Of a DNA stretch of 64,000 nt, positions 11,801-23,731 are shown piece by piece; the first letter of the stretch is position 1; each line of letters begins with the position of its first letter. A program made the position numbers and the translations under genes. The DNA comes from Heterocephalus glaber (taxonomy: Eukaryota; Chordata; Mammalia; Rodentia; Bathyergidae), in assembly GCF_000247695.1 (NCBI RefSeq), contig NW_004624854.1, forward strand, positions 4,133,689 to 4,197,688. The letters are read 5' to 3'. The notes under the pieces are model-generated. The model was given only the letters and a program-made list of their open reading frames with translations, was not told the DNA's origin and did no database searches.

Positions 11801-14715
11801 ATGTTCTAGAAATATGTTAAGAATATTACAAGAGAGGCAGGGGTCTGACAGTGAGTTAGGCAGAGACTGTGCTCAGTGCACATGTGGTCGTGTATTTGGG
11901 ACAAGTGTGAACACTTGGAAATGGGCCACAACCAGGTGAGCACGAGGGAACTTCAGCAACCTTCAGATGAAACTACCAGGGTGGGAAGATTTGAGAAAGA
12001 GGTAATTTCACCCATAAAAATGCCCTCAATTCCAAATCTTCATAAGAGGAATAAATCTGTTTTAACTAAAGAACAGCACCTTAAAATACTGTGTTTTGGT
12101 AGCTCAACCTCTCTTACCCCTCAAACTTTCTTCAATCGCTTGCTACAGCCTGTTTCTATAAAAGAAAAAGAAATAATTCTTTTAGTTCACAGCTCAAAAT
12201 AAAGAGCTTAAAATGCAAATCCATGGTTAAGATAATACTTTAAGATAAATGGATTTTATTCCTGTATAATCAGTATATGAAGACAAATAATTAAGCCCTA
12301 ATCCATCCCATTCCTGGTAATGTAGAAAGACAAAAGAGAAACAATCAAATTCAACACACATTTATTGAACATGCACCATGCTAAATTAAGGGTTTTCAAG
12401 CTTTTGTTACTGTGACCTTTATTGCAATTGATATCGCAGCCCTGTATCTATGTACATATGTATAACTAAAGCAGTGTTATTTTTAAAAACTCTAGTCTTG
12501 CTAAATAAAATACCTGCTGACATTTGCTGGTTTAACCTAGTCTGTTTTATATCCTCAAGTATGTGGATCATGACCCAGTGCTGGGTGGTGAACTGTGGGT
12601 GGCAAACAAAGTGCTCTCCTTCCTCCTCAGAATGCAGGTTGTTCCCAGCAGCAGCAGCATTGGTGTCTTGCAGCTACTGAATCAAACTCTGCATTTTAAC
12701 AGCACCTCTAACTGCATCCTGTATGTGTTACGGTTTTAGAAACCCTGTGGCAGACAGTGCGTGAAGAGGGAACATGGGACAAATAAAATCTTCTTGGGAT
12801 TGTTTTGGGCAGAGATTCTTGCTCAGGGATGGTCTAATTTTTTGTTTGTTTGTTTGTTTGTTTGTTTGTTTTTAAGAATATGCTTATCCAATCCCCAAGA
12901 AAAGCCACAAATCTAGTTATATTACAGGGTATTGACATTTTTTAAAAAACTCAAATAGATGAACAAAATCTACCAGAGCTTGATCCTCTTAAGAACTATT
13001 GGTCTATGGGCTTAAATCAAAGTTGTGGACTAGTGTGATTATTTATTACAAAAGTGAAAACTCAGGCTTCGGGTAATAGGGAAAGATTTTATTTTTCATT
13101 ATGGATGACTTCTTATAAAACCATTTTATTCCCAGAATATCTATTGATGGGGTTATTGCTACAGCTTCTTCCGAATTCACTTCTTAATGGGAAAATTTCC
13201 AAACATCTCCTTCCTACCAATAACTGCCCTTTTTATAGAAATATAATGTGAGTTCAAATAGAAATATTATCAGTAGACCTGCTGAGCTGATGAAATTCAT
13301 CCCTGGATTACTTCCAGTAGATCCCGAACCCAGGATCTCCTGGCTGAGGAAAAGGAAGCCGCTGCTCAGTGGCTGTCACTGGTCATTGAAGGCCTTCCCA
13401 CTGTGGCATCTTTTCCTGAATGATGGGAAGATTTGTCCTGGAGTTACTAAACTTGCTAACACTGAAAAGCTCTCTCTCATTAGCTGCTTCTGTGTTGCAT
13501 TAATCATAAGAAAGTCATAAAGACAGCGGCTTCAGCTGTGCAGTGTCCCCTGAGGTGGACCCCAGCCGCCTCTGCTCCCGTGGTCCAATCTAATGGCCTC
13601 ACCTGGATGTGGGAATAAAGGGGCAGTGGTATAAATGCTGTGTGCCTTAGACTGTTACATTCTTCTTTATGTGGGAAAGGAGCTCTTCCTTAAAGACATC
13701 CAAGTTGAAAACTGTTCCAATACTTTCATAATTAAAATTGACCTTTGTAATTTGCAACTTAGACATAGGTTAAGATCATCAAGCACAGAAAGAAAAATAC
13801 AACATAGTGTTAAGTGCAGATGGTCAAACATAGGAAAAGATGTTGATGTTTTAGAAAATATAAATCTACCTTTCTTGTAAGAGCCATAACAGAATATCCT
13901 AGAGATATTGTACCCCATTTTTTCTTTCCTTTTAAACATATTTTTGGAGCAACAATCACTTATCTATATAGCAATAAATTAAAATCAAGGAAAAAAGATC
14001 TTTATTTTTGTTAAGTCAAAGAAACTGACAAAATATGATAAATAAGATTAGACTTGACAGATTTGTGTGCATTTTAATAAAATTATTTTTGTTAAAAATA
14101 TTTGATAAGAGGTCATAAGATAGGAAATGAGCATGTTCTTTCTCTATTGAAAATCTGTGGTCTTTTGCAAAAGTATACTTTTTAAAGATTCTCTTTTTTT
14201 AAAGAAACTTAAAACATATGATTGCCCATGGTATTTGTCATTTTCAAGTAAAGCTACTGTTTCTTTCAAACACATATATATATTTATTTGGGAAAACAGT
14301 GATCCAACACTTCAAAAGTGTAGCTCATTCCTTGCACACAAAATACTAGAAGGTTTTTTTTTTCTCAGTTTACAACATCATGTCCTGATTTTGAAAGGTT
14401 GAGTTTATAATTAGGTTACATTTTGCCTGTTTTTGAACCTATACTCTACAGGGGAAGAAAGGAACAATATCAGTAATCATCATTGACTGAATGTATATTT
14501 TAAAAATAAAATTCCTCTTCATAAGTCTCTCAGAGGAAATCACCATGATTAGCTCTGTGTCATATTTATTTATGTGAAATTCAAGAAATCACAATGCTTT
14601 TTTTCCCTGAAAACTTATAATTGATATATTTTCCTTGCAAGTACTTAGCAACTTGAGAAAAAATTAGCCATCTCTAATAAAAAAGGTTAAGGACCTAGTG
14701 TTTTAAAAATTATAA
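11801..14715. other. Unassigned intronic sequence
   Basis: No gene found. A (TTTG)n microsatellite is listed separately. 'TTCAACACACATTTATTGAACATGCACC' near 12351-12378 has the look of an L2 end on the minus strand. The segment 13270-13620 is more GC-rich but has no splice-bounded frame I can support. Confidence 0.5.
12837..12873. repeat. (TTTG)n microsatellite
   Basis: About nine TTTG units in a row, ending in a short T run. Confidence 0.95.
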
Positions 14716-14721
14716 ATGAAA

Positions 14722-14795
14722 GGGCTGGGGATTTAGCTCAGTGGTTTCACTGCCTTCTGCACAAGTGCAAGGACCCGAGTTCGATCCCTGGTACA
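14722..14795 (+). repeat. ID SINE
   Basis: GGGCTGGGGATTTAGCTCAG to GAGTTCGATCCCTGGTAC. Instead of a poly-A tail it runs into (TA)n and (CA/TA)n repeats. Confidence 0.93.
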
Positions 14796-14797
14796 AA

Positions 14798-14828
<31 letters not shown>

Positions 14829-14841
14829 TACACATATATAA
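14796..14841. repeat. (TA)n-(CA)n microsatellite in SINE tail
   Basis: A dinucleotide run of TA units followed by CACACACATACACATATATA. It occupies the position of the A tail of the adjacent ID SINE, so it probably grew out of that tail. Confidence 0.93.
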
Positions 14842-15194
14842 CTGAAAACCTGTGAGTGAAAAATGTATAATTTTCAATTATAGATAAGAATAAGAAAATG
14901 CCAAGTAATTTTTGTAAAACAGGCATTGTATTTTTCCTGTAGGCAGGTAACACTCTAAATCTCTTAATTAAATAACTTTCATATGATCTACTTATTAACC
15001 AAACAAGTCTCATAAATCCAGTAAACTTCTTGTTTGTTGCTTTATATATTTGTGTAAAGCACAAGTAAGTGCTCATTAGACACCAGTGAGTGATGTAGAA
15101 TTGCTAGAATTGACCTTAAAATAGGGAAAGGAAAGATGTGACTATGACCTTCCTGTGAAGCAAACAGAGTTATTGAAAAGCAGCAGTACCTTGC

Positions 15195-15486
15195 AACCGA
15201 ATTAAGTGAAGTAAATCAGACACATAAGCTTAAATATGGCATAGATTCTCTCATATGAGAAACCAAAAATATAAATAAATAGCAAAATCAAAGCAGATAG
15301 TAGGAAGCAGGGAGATGGATCTTTTGCAGGTGGGAAAGGAACCAAATGATGGAAAGAGAGGGGAGGGAGAGGGCAGAGGGATGAGAAAAGAACTGAGGTG
15401 CGCTGTGTGCATCTCCCAGCTCCACACGAGGAATGTGATCATTACGCACTGCAGATATGTACTCATAAAATATAAAGCATGAAAAA
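15195..15486 (+). mobile_element. Old L1 3' UTR fragment next to exon
   Basis: 'AAGTAAATCAGACACATAAG', 'CATATGAGAAACCAAAAATA', 'GTAGGAAGCAGGGAGATGGA' and a purine-rich GGGAGGGAGAGGGCAGAGGG stretch follow the same order as the L1 3' UTR at 4.48-4.75 kb. It is heavily 5'-truncated. It ends near ATAAAATATAAAGCATGAAAA, about 75 bp before the TMEFF2 exon. Confidence 0.75.
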
Positions 15487-15527
15487 CTTCAAAACTGTTA
15501 GAGTGGTGGGCACTATCCACTTATCTG

Positions 15528-15560
15528 CATTTCCTCTCTTTACTTCTCTCTGTCCTGCAG
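15528..15560 (+). promoter_or_regulatory. TMEFF2: 3' splice site of the TMEFF2 exon
   Basis: A pyrimidine-rich run (TTTCCTCTCTTTACTTCTCT and following bases) leads into TGTCCTGCAG directly before the exon. It is a textbook strong acceptor. An upstream CTATCCAC at about 15512-15519 is a possible branch region, but that is a guess. The sequence lies only some 45-75 bases downstream of an old L1 3' end. Confidence 0.9.
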
Positions 15561-15657
15561 TCCATGAAGGCTCTGGAGAAACCAGTCAAAAAGAGACATC
15601 CACCTGTGATATTTGCCAGTTTGGTGCAGAATGTGATGAAGATGCTGAGGATGTCTG
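15561..15657 (+). CDS. TMEFF2: TMEFF2 internal coding exon (follistatin module linker)
   Basis: This is one internal exon of tomoregulin-2, a type I membrane protein with two follistatin-like modules and one EGF-like module that acts at the cell surface and as a shed ectodomain. The exon encodes 33 residues, beginning with the last two bases of a Val codon and ending with the first two of a Trp codon (phase 1 start, phase 2 end; 97 bp). The reading begins V-H-E-G-S-G-E and continues through TCDICQFGAECDEDAEDVW, which I recognise as the linker after follistatin module 1 and the first cysteines (three visible) of module 2. The E-G-S-G-E segment is a plausible glycosaminoglycan attachment site. 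The exon is flanked by a strong acceptor and a GTAAGA donor; read-through would stop at once at the TAA inside the donor. No frameshift or stop lies within it. No other exon of the gene was found in the window, so both neighbouring introns are large. Confidence 0.95.
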
Positions 15658-15663
15658 GTAAGA
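15656..15663 (+). promoter_or_regulatory. TMEFF2: 5' splice site of the TMEFF2 exon
   Basis: TG|GTAAGA matches the U1-complementary donor consensus. It splits the Trp codon (TG|G), as the following TMEFF2 exon must begin with G to restore Trp followed by Cys. The intron side contains an in-frame TAA at 15659-15661. Confidence 0.9.
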
Positions 15664-16017
15664 TGCTATTTTTAGTTCAGTCTTGCAAACAAAATAATGA
15701 CAGTGATTCATTCCTTTTATGCCATCAACCATTCTCTAAAGAAGACACTGTTGACATTTTTATTTTCTTCCGAGTTCCCAAGGGGGAGAACTGAGCACTT
15801 GAATAGCAGCAAAGAATTTCTGGAGCTGGAGTCAGAGGTGGGCCAGCAGGCAGCTGTCCAGGTGGAAATTGATAAGGTACAGGAAAATGCCGTACTACTG
15901 AGCCACCTCCTACACAGCTGCCAGCGTCAAGTCGTGAAGGGGAGAACCATATTTACTCAAATATCTCTAAAGAAACATCATCAAGAAGCAGGGAACAGTT
16001 GCTGTCTAAATCTGCCT

Positions 16018-16300
16018 TAATAAAATGCCACAAACTGGGTGGCTGATAAACAATAGAAATTTATTTCAAGATCAGGCGTCAGTAGATTAGTGTCTGGGGG
16101 GTCCCACATTCCGATATGCTGCCTTCTCCCAACTCTGCCTGTGCATGGTAGAGGAGATGGAAGCTCTCTGGGCATTCCTTACCAGGCACTAACCCCACCC
16201 GGGAGGGTGCAGCCCCAAGACTGACCACCTCCCAAGACCTGATCACCTCTTACTAACATCCCTTCGTGGTTAGAGGTTCAGCACGTGAAGTGACAGAAGC
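16018..16300 (-). repeat. MLT1/MST-type MaLR LTR
   Basis: 'AATGCCACAAACTGGGTGGC', 'GATAAACAATAGAAATTTAT', 'GATGGAAGCTCTCTGGGCAT', 'AGACCTGATCACCTCTTACT' and 'GGTTAGAGGTTCAGCACGTG' follow the order of a mammalian MLT1/MST LTR read from its opposite strand. The reverse strand carries AAATAAATTTCT-like sequence at the expected polyadenylation position. It begins 360 bp after the exon. Confidence 0.75.
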
Positions 16301-19300
16301 ATCCAAGCCATAGCAGTTGCTAATATGATATCTAAGATGGTGGTTTTGGTAACTGCACAGGATTTACTTAAGGAATATGCAGTGATACACATGGCTGTGT
16401 TGGCAAGACACTTCATGGGCTGCTGTCTAGGCTCAGCGTGGCTCAGCTGCCCTGATAAAGCCATGTAGAACAAATGATGGTAGGTACTTATTCTTTTAAA
16501 TGGATATCAGATCATTTGCCTTCTATAGACTCCATGTATTTAGGCCCTGCCTGATCAGATCGGAAAGTGAAAAACCCAAAGGTCAGAATGAGTTTTTTGT
16601 GGCATAATAGTGAAAAGCATTGATCTGTGTTTCTTTCCTGCCCTTCTGCATGCCTCCTCTTTCTCTTTCCTTGTCTTTCTCCTCCCTCTTCTCTCTCCTT
16701 CTCCCCCTCCTACTCCTCTTTCTCTTTTACTCTCATCTCTCATGGAAACAACTGGCTTCTCTTCATTTTCTTCACTATGCAATCATTCTTTATCTAAAGC
16801 AGTTAACAGTCATTTGATCAGACTTCTGTGGCAGGACTGAAACAGTCAACACTTTTGGTATATGTTTAATGCAGTTGAAGGTGAAGATTCCATCCTAGCA
16901 AACTGGGGTACTTCTAGCTAAACACTGTCATCAGAGAGCCAGGTGGAGTGGCCATCTGTTATTAGGAGCAGGCATAGTAGATTGCCCAGCCCTGTCAAAC
17001 ACTTTTAACGGATGGGCAACTAGAAGCCAAGATGGCCAGACCATCTTGAGATAAAGAGATGTGTTTTACTTAAGAACATCTTAGGCATCTAAGAACCATG
17101 AATTCATGGTCTTAGTCTCAGAATTACTTTAGGAATTTTCTAAACATAGTAATTTTTTGTTCTATCTCAAACTTAATGAATCAGAATTTTGGAGAAGGGG
17201 AGGATCTTACAATTACACTTCTCTAAAACTCCATAAATGATTATGGAAGCACTGCTCTTAAGTAAAGGACTGACTCAATCTTTGTCTGCATCTGTAGTTT
17301 GATATCATTTTCTAAGCTTTTGATTTTCTTGCTGTAAATTATTTTACTTAAAATATATTACATGTGTCTCTCACTTTTGTAAAGAACTTCCCTAGTTTTT
17401 CATCTTTCTAATCAGTTTAAAGGTGACATGGTTCTACTTTCCAAATTCAGAGATTTAAGGCATGAGATTATAAGATCAGTGGAAAGTTATCGGTCACTTA
17501 CCAGGGACATCCTCATTTGTATGCATTTTTCTCAGTTATCTTTATAAGATCCATAGGAGGCAGATGCTGTCATTATTTTACTTTACAAAGAGTAAACATT
17601 TTTGAAATATTTTAGTGGCAGAGGCAAGATGGAAATATAAGGAGAAAGTGAGGAGAGAGAGTGAGGGTGACGGTTCAGCCAAAGCTGGGTTAAAATTGCA
17701 TCCCTTCCCTGTCATGTCTGGAACAATGAGATGGCCAGATTGCAGGCAGTGCGCACACAGTGGCGACCAGGGAGCTGCTTGCAGCAGACGGTGGGCAACC
17801 GTCCAAGTGAGCAGAGTGTTACTTTTGGTTTTCTTGCAAAAGTTCAGATCCTGAGTGCGGAGGCAGTACATGCAGTTTGAGCAGGACCTGTAGCATCAGG
17901 AAGGTTCAGCAGTGAGCCCCGCAACTCAATCATGGCAAGTGGCATTCAGAAAAATTTCAGCTGTAAAGGAGACAGGAGAAGGACAAGGCAGGACCTCAGC
18001 GGTGGAGAAAGGAGGTGTCGATCAGGAAAGGAGTCACAGTTGGCTGGAGGAAAGACTGCAGACTAAGTGAGTGGATACCCTCTTAGTGGAACGTGTACAG
18101 AAAGCCAAGGCTTGGTTACTAGGGATAGGAAGACACATACCCTAAATAGGGAAATAAGTTCCAAGGTCAAAATGAAACCAGCAGCAAGGCTACTGGAAGC
18201 TAAATCTGTCAGCTGTTGGCTAGGATATCTTACATGTCCCAGCCCAGGGAGAAGATTTGTTCCAAAAACTGGAATAAGTCTAAACCTCCAGATGGGGGCT
18301 AAGTGGCCATAGCTGTGAAGATTAGAGGGCTGCGAAGGCAGAGAGCCAAGAAGGTCATTATACTTCTCAGACAAGAATGAAAAGTTGTCAGCATTTAAAT
18401 AAAATGCATTTAAGATATCCAATGTAAGCAATAAAGAATGGTGCCGAAACAATGAATTCATTGATTTCTCATTTAGTTTTAACACACAAATAGTTTTGCA
18501 TGTTAGCATATTATGTTTAGTCATAGACATGAGAGGTAGATTGTAAACAGCTGAAGGATCCAAGAACAAAGCAATAAATGAAATTAAACAGGCATGGAAT
18601 TAAAGAGGCTGTAAAGTAAGAGAGGAAGCAACAGGGAAGTGATGTGACTGTAGCACTAGTCTGCAGATCCTTCTTTGAGTCTGTCAGGCTATGGAACACA
18701 GTGACTTTGAATGGAGTTATGGCAGATCCCCTCCTAAACGTAAATGCTGCATAGGACAAGTGGCAACCAAGAGGACACCTCAGGGTTCTGCTTTTTAACT
18801 TAGCACCAACTGAACTGTAATCTAATGCATACAAATCTCCTGGATCCTGCGCTATGATGTAGCAACAAGACACAAATAAATACTAATGAGAAATAATGTT
18901 ATTGGGTTTCAAATATAACACAGAATGGAAAATTAATTCTTGGTCTTTCTTTAACCCTGGCCAAAGAAATTAATATTTCAAATTTTGCCACGAGGGGTAA
19001 GAGTATTTATTCAAAGATTTAGAAAATGTTACCTCCAAAGTGAAGAATAATATCTGTTAGATTTAAAAAGCCAGTACACAGTCAGTTAGTTATGCTTTCC
19101 TAGAATGGATTTCGAATAAAGCAGCAAGTTACATTGGAGAAGAAGAAACAAAATAAAAGCAAGAGAGAGAAGGAAAGTTAAATAAGAAAAGGTAATAATC
19201 AGAAGATGGTATTAATAAGCCATGATATTAATGACATAAAATTTAATGCTTTTATTTTGAGAATGTAGATGGCTTTTAATCCAAGACCTAGCTTATATTC

Positions 19301-22205
19301 ATTGATTTCATTTTAAGGTTTTCTATTGACCTTTTTCATCTTTTGGAAACATCAAGGTTGTTAAAAAGCAGAAAATGGTCAGATTTTCTTACCAAGAAAG
19401 ATGAATGTTACAAAAGATCTTTCAGTTAAAGATATTTACCTAAATGTAAGGAAGGATTAAGCTTCCCAAAGAGGGAGTTAACGTTTCTCAAGATAAATAA
19501 TCCACACCCCATTATCACAACAGAGGCACCCTTTATTTAAAATGAAATTCAAAGACAATTGAAACACCTGTGTAAAGGTTGTGTGTGCCTGTTTGTGAGG
19601 AAGAGGTTGGGAAGCAGAAAGGACTTAGAAGATTGCTTCTCTTTATATCTAGACTGAAGACAGTCAAACCTAACACATTTGCACATCGAAGAGACTCAAA
19701 TACATTCTGCCAAATGCAATTTACAAAGAAAAAGAATGACTTATAAATAAGACAAATGTAATAAACTTGACTCATTGCACAGTAAGAAAACCCCACCTGA
19801 TAGCACTGGGAATACCAACTTACGATTTCAGCAAATATTTCTGATACTTGGTTTGTTTTAGAAATCTCTTTGAATTCCTTTAAGTATCTTACCTGATAAA
19901 TTATCTTGGTCAGTCTAAAGTAGGTCAGCAGTAGCTTGCACTGGGAAATATTCCGTGGAAGTAACTTATATTAACCTATATGTATAGATTATGTAGTATG
20001 TAATATATATAGTATGTAGTATGTATCAGTGGTGGCAGACCTATGGACACATGCCACAGCTGGCTGTTTGTTATTATTGAAAGTTCTAAAGGGTTTGCCA
20101 TCAATGTTATATAGGAAGCTGAGATCTGGGACCTCATCATAGGGATGCTGAGTGTGAAACTGGATGTGTGCCTGGTATTTCCAGGGCATTAAAATCGAAG
20201 AAAGGAACACAGGTGTAAGAGCAGATGCAGCTGAAAGGACAGTGACATAAAGAGACAACTTAAATTATTATGTGTTTGTGCCTGATATGTACACTGTATT
20301 ATAGCTCTTTATTCCCACTTAACTCTGCTTTTGTTATATTTTCCATATGCTACACAAGCTCCGTGAGCAAAGACACATTGGCTTAACTGCTGTTAACTTC
20401 TCCTTTTTTCAGTTTGTCTGAAAGCATTAATGGTAGTTTCCAGTACTGTACTATGTAACGTCCTTGTGATCAGCTGCAAGGGTGGAAAAGGAGAGAAGCA
20501 AAGTAGTTGCAATAAAATGAGTTCTCCGGAGGGAGAGTGCACCTATCATCTTGTCTGCCTCACTGCTACTCCACCGTGAACCTGTGGTAGGACTTGGCGT
20601 TCCTTCTGTGAGTGTCTCTTTACAAAGACAGTTCAGTTTGAAGTCTTTAGCGTCCTGCTCCTGGGATCTGAGATTCTCCTGTCACTGCCAGGGCTGTGTT
20701 GTTGGCATCGGTCCCACCTTTAATGCATTTTGCACTGTGGAGGCTCATGAATATTTGAAGTGGGGCAGTGGCCCTAGGTGACCCTTGGCACTGGATTTCA
20801 CGATACATATAAGTAAATTAGATATTAAGTCCTGCTGACTTTAGTACATTTGGTTTGTGAGCTTGATAGAGAAAATTAAAACACCTCTGAGGAAAATACA
20901 GGAAATAGTTTCTTTACAACAACTACTGGTTGAGAATTGAACAAAAAGACATGTTGGACGTGGAACGTTTCCAGTTGTTTCCTACTTGGTGAAAAGCTCA
21001 GTTAGCATTGTGTATGGTACAGTGACAGAAGAGGATGCTGATGAGTAGCAAATTTTTTGAACTGAGCGTTCTTTCAGGCCTTCCTCACAGTGTTTCCTTT
21101 GTATTGATTTTCTTTGTTCTCTGGCTTTAGAACTGTAAATGTGGTAAACCAAAATTAGGACTGACTTCTAATGTGAATTTACTCACAAAGAGAATGAAAA
21201 AATACAGAAAAAGAAAAGATAATAGGTCTGGTCTAGAAAATCCAAAACTTTGGTTTGTTGTATACATGGCTTTTTGTGAAGCCCTTTCTGGTTCCGGGAT
21301 TCCTGGGGCTGGAGTATTATTTGCCTGAAACAGTCTCAGATCCTGGCCGGGAGAGCCGTGGTTAGCACCTCCAACACCTGCCAGAGTTCCCTGTTTGTGC
21401 AGACCGGTTAGGACTAAGGAGTGAAGATACTTTTCTTTCCTTCAGTGCTTTCATTTGCCCAGAAATTCTTTCACAGAGAACGAGAAGGCAGCTCCTGACT
21501 GGAGGAAGGAACCACACCTCTTTCCACTCCCATGATCTCCGGGGACACATGCTGATGCATGTTAGCAAAGAATTTCCCAGATTCAAACTTTGCATTCGAT
21601 TTTGTTAATTCTTTTATGCATTCCTCTGCCTACCTTGATCAAGAAAAAATAGTCTCTATTTCTCTAAATTTCACATAACATCTACCTTAAATTTAGAAGC
21701 GCAGTTCCAGCTAGTTAGGGCAGGGACGACTCTAGACTAGCATCTTCTGCATGGTGGTCGGCACAGGGCAAATGCCTGTGTCAGCAAATGCCATGCATGT
21801 GACAAAACCTCTCTGCCATGGCTGCCAGTAGTCAAATCTGCACCTGAAGCTAAAGCTTCAAATAATAGTGAGGAAAGCAAATTAATATCAGCCACCCTTC
21901 AAATGCACAACTGTCAAATAACAACAACCAATGAGTATCCCATCCTGCAAAAAAGGAGTTATAATGTATGAAAAAAGTAACTTTAACATAATTTAAATTT
22001 GAAAATAAGCCACCATCTACACCTTGTGTCTCCTGTGGTATGAGCCCACTTAAAAAGAAATTGGATTTTCACATAAGTTCTTCAGTCTTTTCAGTTTTTC
22101 CATATCTTGACTATGCATTTACCACAAGTGATGAATAAAACTTAATTAGGTTATGACAACAACAAGGCCAGATCTAGGCTACAGAAATGAAAATACAAGG
22201 ATAAA
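16301..22205. other. Unassigned intronic sequence
   Basis: No gene recognised in about 5.9 kb. 16660-16735 is a CT-rich low-complexity tract. 19990-20030 has TATGTAGTATG-type repeats. Frames at 18063-18569 (minus, 168 codons) and 17578-17871 lack splice context and family resemblance. Some weak MIR/L2-like words occur near 17520-17580. Confidence 0.5.
16660..16735. repeat. CT-rich low-complexity tract
   Basis: Nearly pure pyrimidine on the + strand, with TCTTTCTC, TCCCTCTTCTC and CTCCTTCTCC runs and no clean unit. Confidence 0.8.
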
Positions 22206-22218
22206 CGGTTCTGAACCT

Positions 22219-22408
22219 AGCCAGACATGCTGTTTTATGCCTGGAATTCTAGCACTCTGGGAGACTGAGGCGGGAGAATTGCAAAGTTGAGCCCAGCCAG
22301 GCCACTTAGCAGGACTGGGTTTCAATATAAAAAATTTTAAAAGAGCTCAGCGTGAAGGCCCTGGTTCCATCCCTAGTACCAAAAATATTTTTATAAAGAA
22401 TAAAAAAG
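22219..22408 (+). repeat. Composite B1+ID SINE
   Basis: A 7SL-derived half (TAGCACTCTGGGAGACTGAG, GCGGGAGAATTGCAAAGTTG, GGACTGGGTTTCAATATAAA) is joined to an ID-like half (GAGCTCAGCG .. GGTTCCATCCCTAGTACC) and a tail. Imperfect duplications TTCTGAACCT (22209-22218) and TTCTGAACTT (22411-22420) mark the insertion. The arrangement is that of rodent B1-dID/B4-like SINEs. Confidence 0.85.
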
Positions 22409-22507
22409 AATTCTGAACTTTAACATGTATCTGATATATTTTTACAAAATTGATTTAGGCCATGCAGGGTAAATTATGTAACTTCCATTTCATATCAATA
22501 TGAAATA

Positions 22508-22694
22508 CAGTGGACCCTTGACTTACGAACTCGATCAGTTTCCGAGGGTTGGTTGTAACTAAGTCCATACAGCTGAGACCTGGATGTTTACCAGGGTACA
22601 CTCTGTAGATAACAAGAGGCAGATGAATCTTCCATTAACCTGATTAACCCAGGTTGTTCATACAGCAGGCCAGTCCTAACTTGCGGGTCCACTG
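22508..22694. mobile_element. Tigger-like MITE (187 bp)
   Basis: Terminal inverted repeats CAGTGGACCC (22508-22517) and GGGTCCACTG (22685-22694) are perfect over ten bases. They are flanked by TA on both sides (22506-22507 and 22695-22696), the Tc1/mariner/pogo target duplication. The next bases, TTGACTTACGAAC on the left and the reverse of CCTAACTTGC on the right, extend the inverted repeat imperfectly. It has no coding capacity. Confidence 0.88.
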
Positions 22695-23035
22695 TAAGGC
22701 CTGACAGCAAAACAAAAGAAACAAAACTCCATTCTACCTCTGCCTTAACTGTTTCTATCGCCTGTTCCTCTTGCTTGATTTAATGGAGTTGTAGACTGCT
22801 CCCTCCTAATGGGATGTTGCCTAACTTTTGGAATTCATTCACCAGACACTGAGGATGACTTCTTCTTGAGGTCTTGGGGTCTCAGATTGGAGGATATTCT
22901 GAGTCAGTGATTCCGTTTCCTTAGACTCATGCAGTGTATGTTCTTGTCCCAGTATAACATGTCTGTCTCAGAGATAAAAACACGAAGTTCACCATAGTTG
23001 ACAAGACTTTCAAAATCACATGTCTGTGTGGGACA

Positions 23036-23165
23036 CCGTGCACAGGGCCATTTAATCTTCACTGCAGGGTGATGAGGTTCAATCTTCTAATGAGCCCCAC
23101 TTTACAGAAAAGAAACTGAGGCACACACAGAGAGTATAGCTAACCTTCCTAGACCACGGCAGGGG
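23036..23165 (-). repeat. MIR-like SINE
   Basis: 'CCATTTAATCTTCACTGCAG', 'CCCCACTTTACAGAAAAGAA' and 'ACTGAGGCACACACAGAGAG' reproduce the reverse-strand MIR core. Confidence 0.7.
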
Positions 23166-23582
23166 GAAGATATCATGCTCTTCACCAGGACTTATGGTCA
23201 CTTCATCCACTCCGTGACGTAACCTGTGTGTGTGCATAGTAGTGTACACTACGTGTGAACACAGATATGCATACACATGTGCACATAAGGGATATATCTA
23301 AAGCATGTTATGCATTTAGTGTGAAATTTCATGTCTTTAATGGAATAAAATATCAAAACAAAGACTTTAAGAGTCAGTTGGTGCGGAAACTCATTGCTAA
23401 CATGCTCACACTGCCCACAACACCCTGGACATTCTTAACCACTAGGTGGACACGCCGTACTGCTTGGCAGTCCCCCCTCAAAGCTGGCTTTCATTGTTTT
23501 TTTGTTTTTGTTTTCCTTTGGAGAAGCATTAAAATATATGAGAAATGCTGAAATTAAAAAGTTATTACACACACACAAAAAA

Positions 23583-23711
23583 AGTTATTACAAATTACCA
23601 TTAATTCCCCTCAAAACACTCCCCCTTGCTTCAAACATACTTATCCCATTGTTTTTGCCACTTTCTGAAGCGGTTCTGGAAGTCCTCTTTCACCTGTGTC
23701 TTTACAAGGTG
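23583..23711 (-). mobile_element. Mariner transposase C-terminal fragment (left arm)
   Basis: Read on the minus strand, about 23644-23700 translate as KEDFQNRFRKWQKQWDKYV before a stop, then ..GECFEGN. This matches the end of mammalian mariner transposases (a 'FQ..F..W..RW..C' block followed by GEYFEG). The reading ends in a terminal-repeat-like AATTAATGGTAATTTGTAAT. It is an inactive remnant and lies in inverted orientation to a second copy at about 23.9-24.1 kb. Confidence 0.78.
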
Positions 23712-23731
23712 TGATTAAAACAAGAGTGAGT

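Larger units (their letters stand above)
1..15560 (+). other. TMEFF2: TMEFF2 intron upstream of the exon (partial)
   Basis: At least 15.5 kb of the intron preceding the recognised exon. It holds L1, ID SINE, MaLR LTR and MIR remnants listed separately. I looked for the preceding TMEFF2 exon (follistatin module 1, ending in a Gly-Ser-rich stretch) and did not see it. That this is intron follows from the exon's orientation and phase. Confidence 0.85.

Noticed and set aside
18063..18569. 168-codon open frame on the minus strand, the longest in the window
   Set aside because: It has no domain resemblance and no splice sites at sensible positions, and it lies opposite to TMEFF2 in intronic sequence. 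An open stretch of this size is expected by chance in 64 kb.
23079..23276. Minus-strand open frame of 65 codons
   Set aside because: It overlaps a MIR SINE and simple TG-rich sequence and has no supporting signals.
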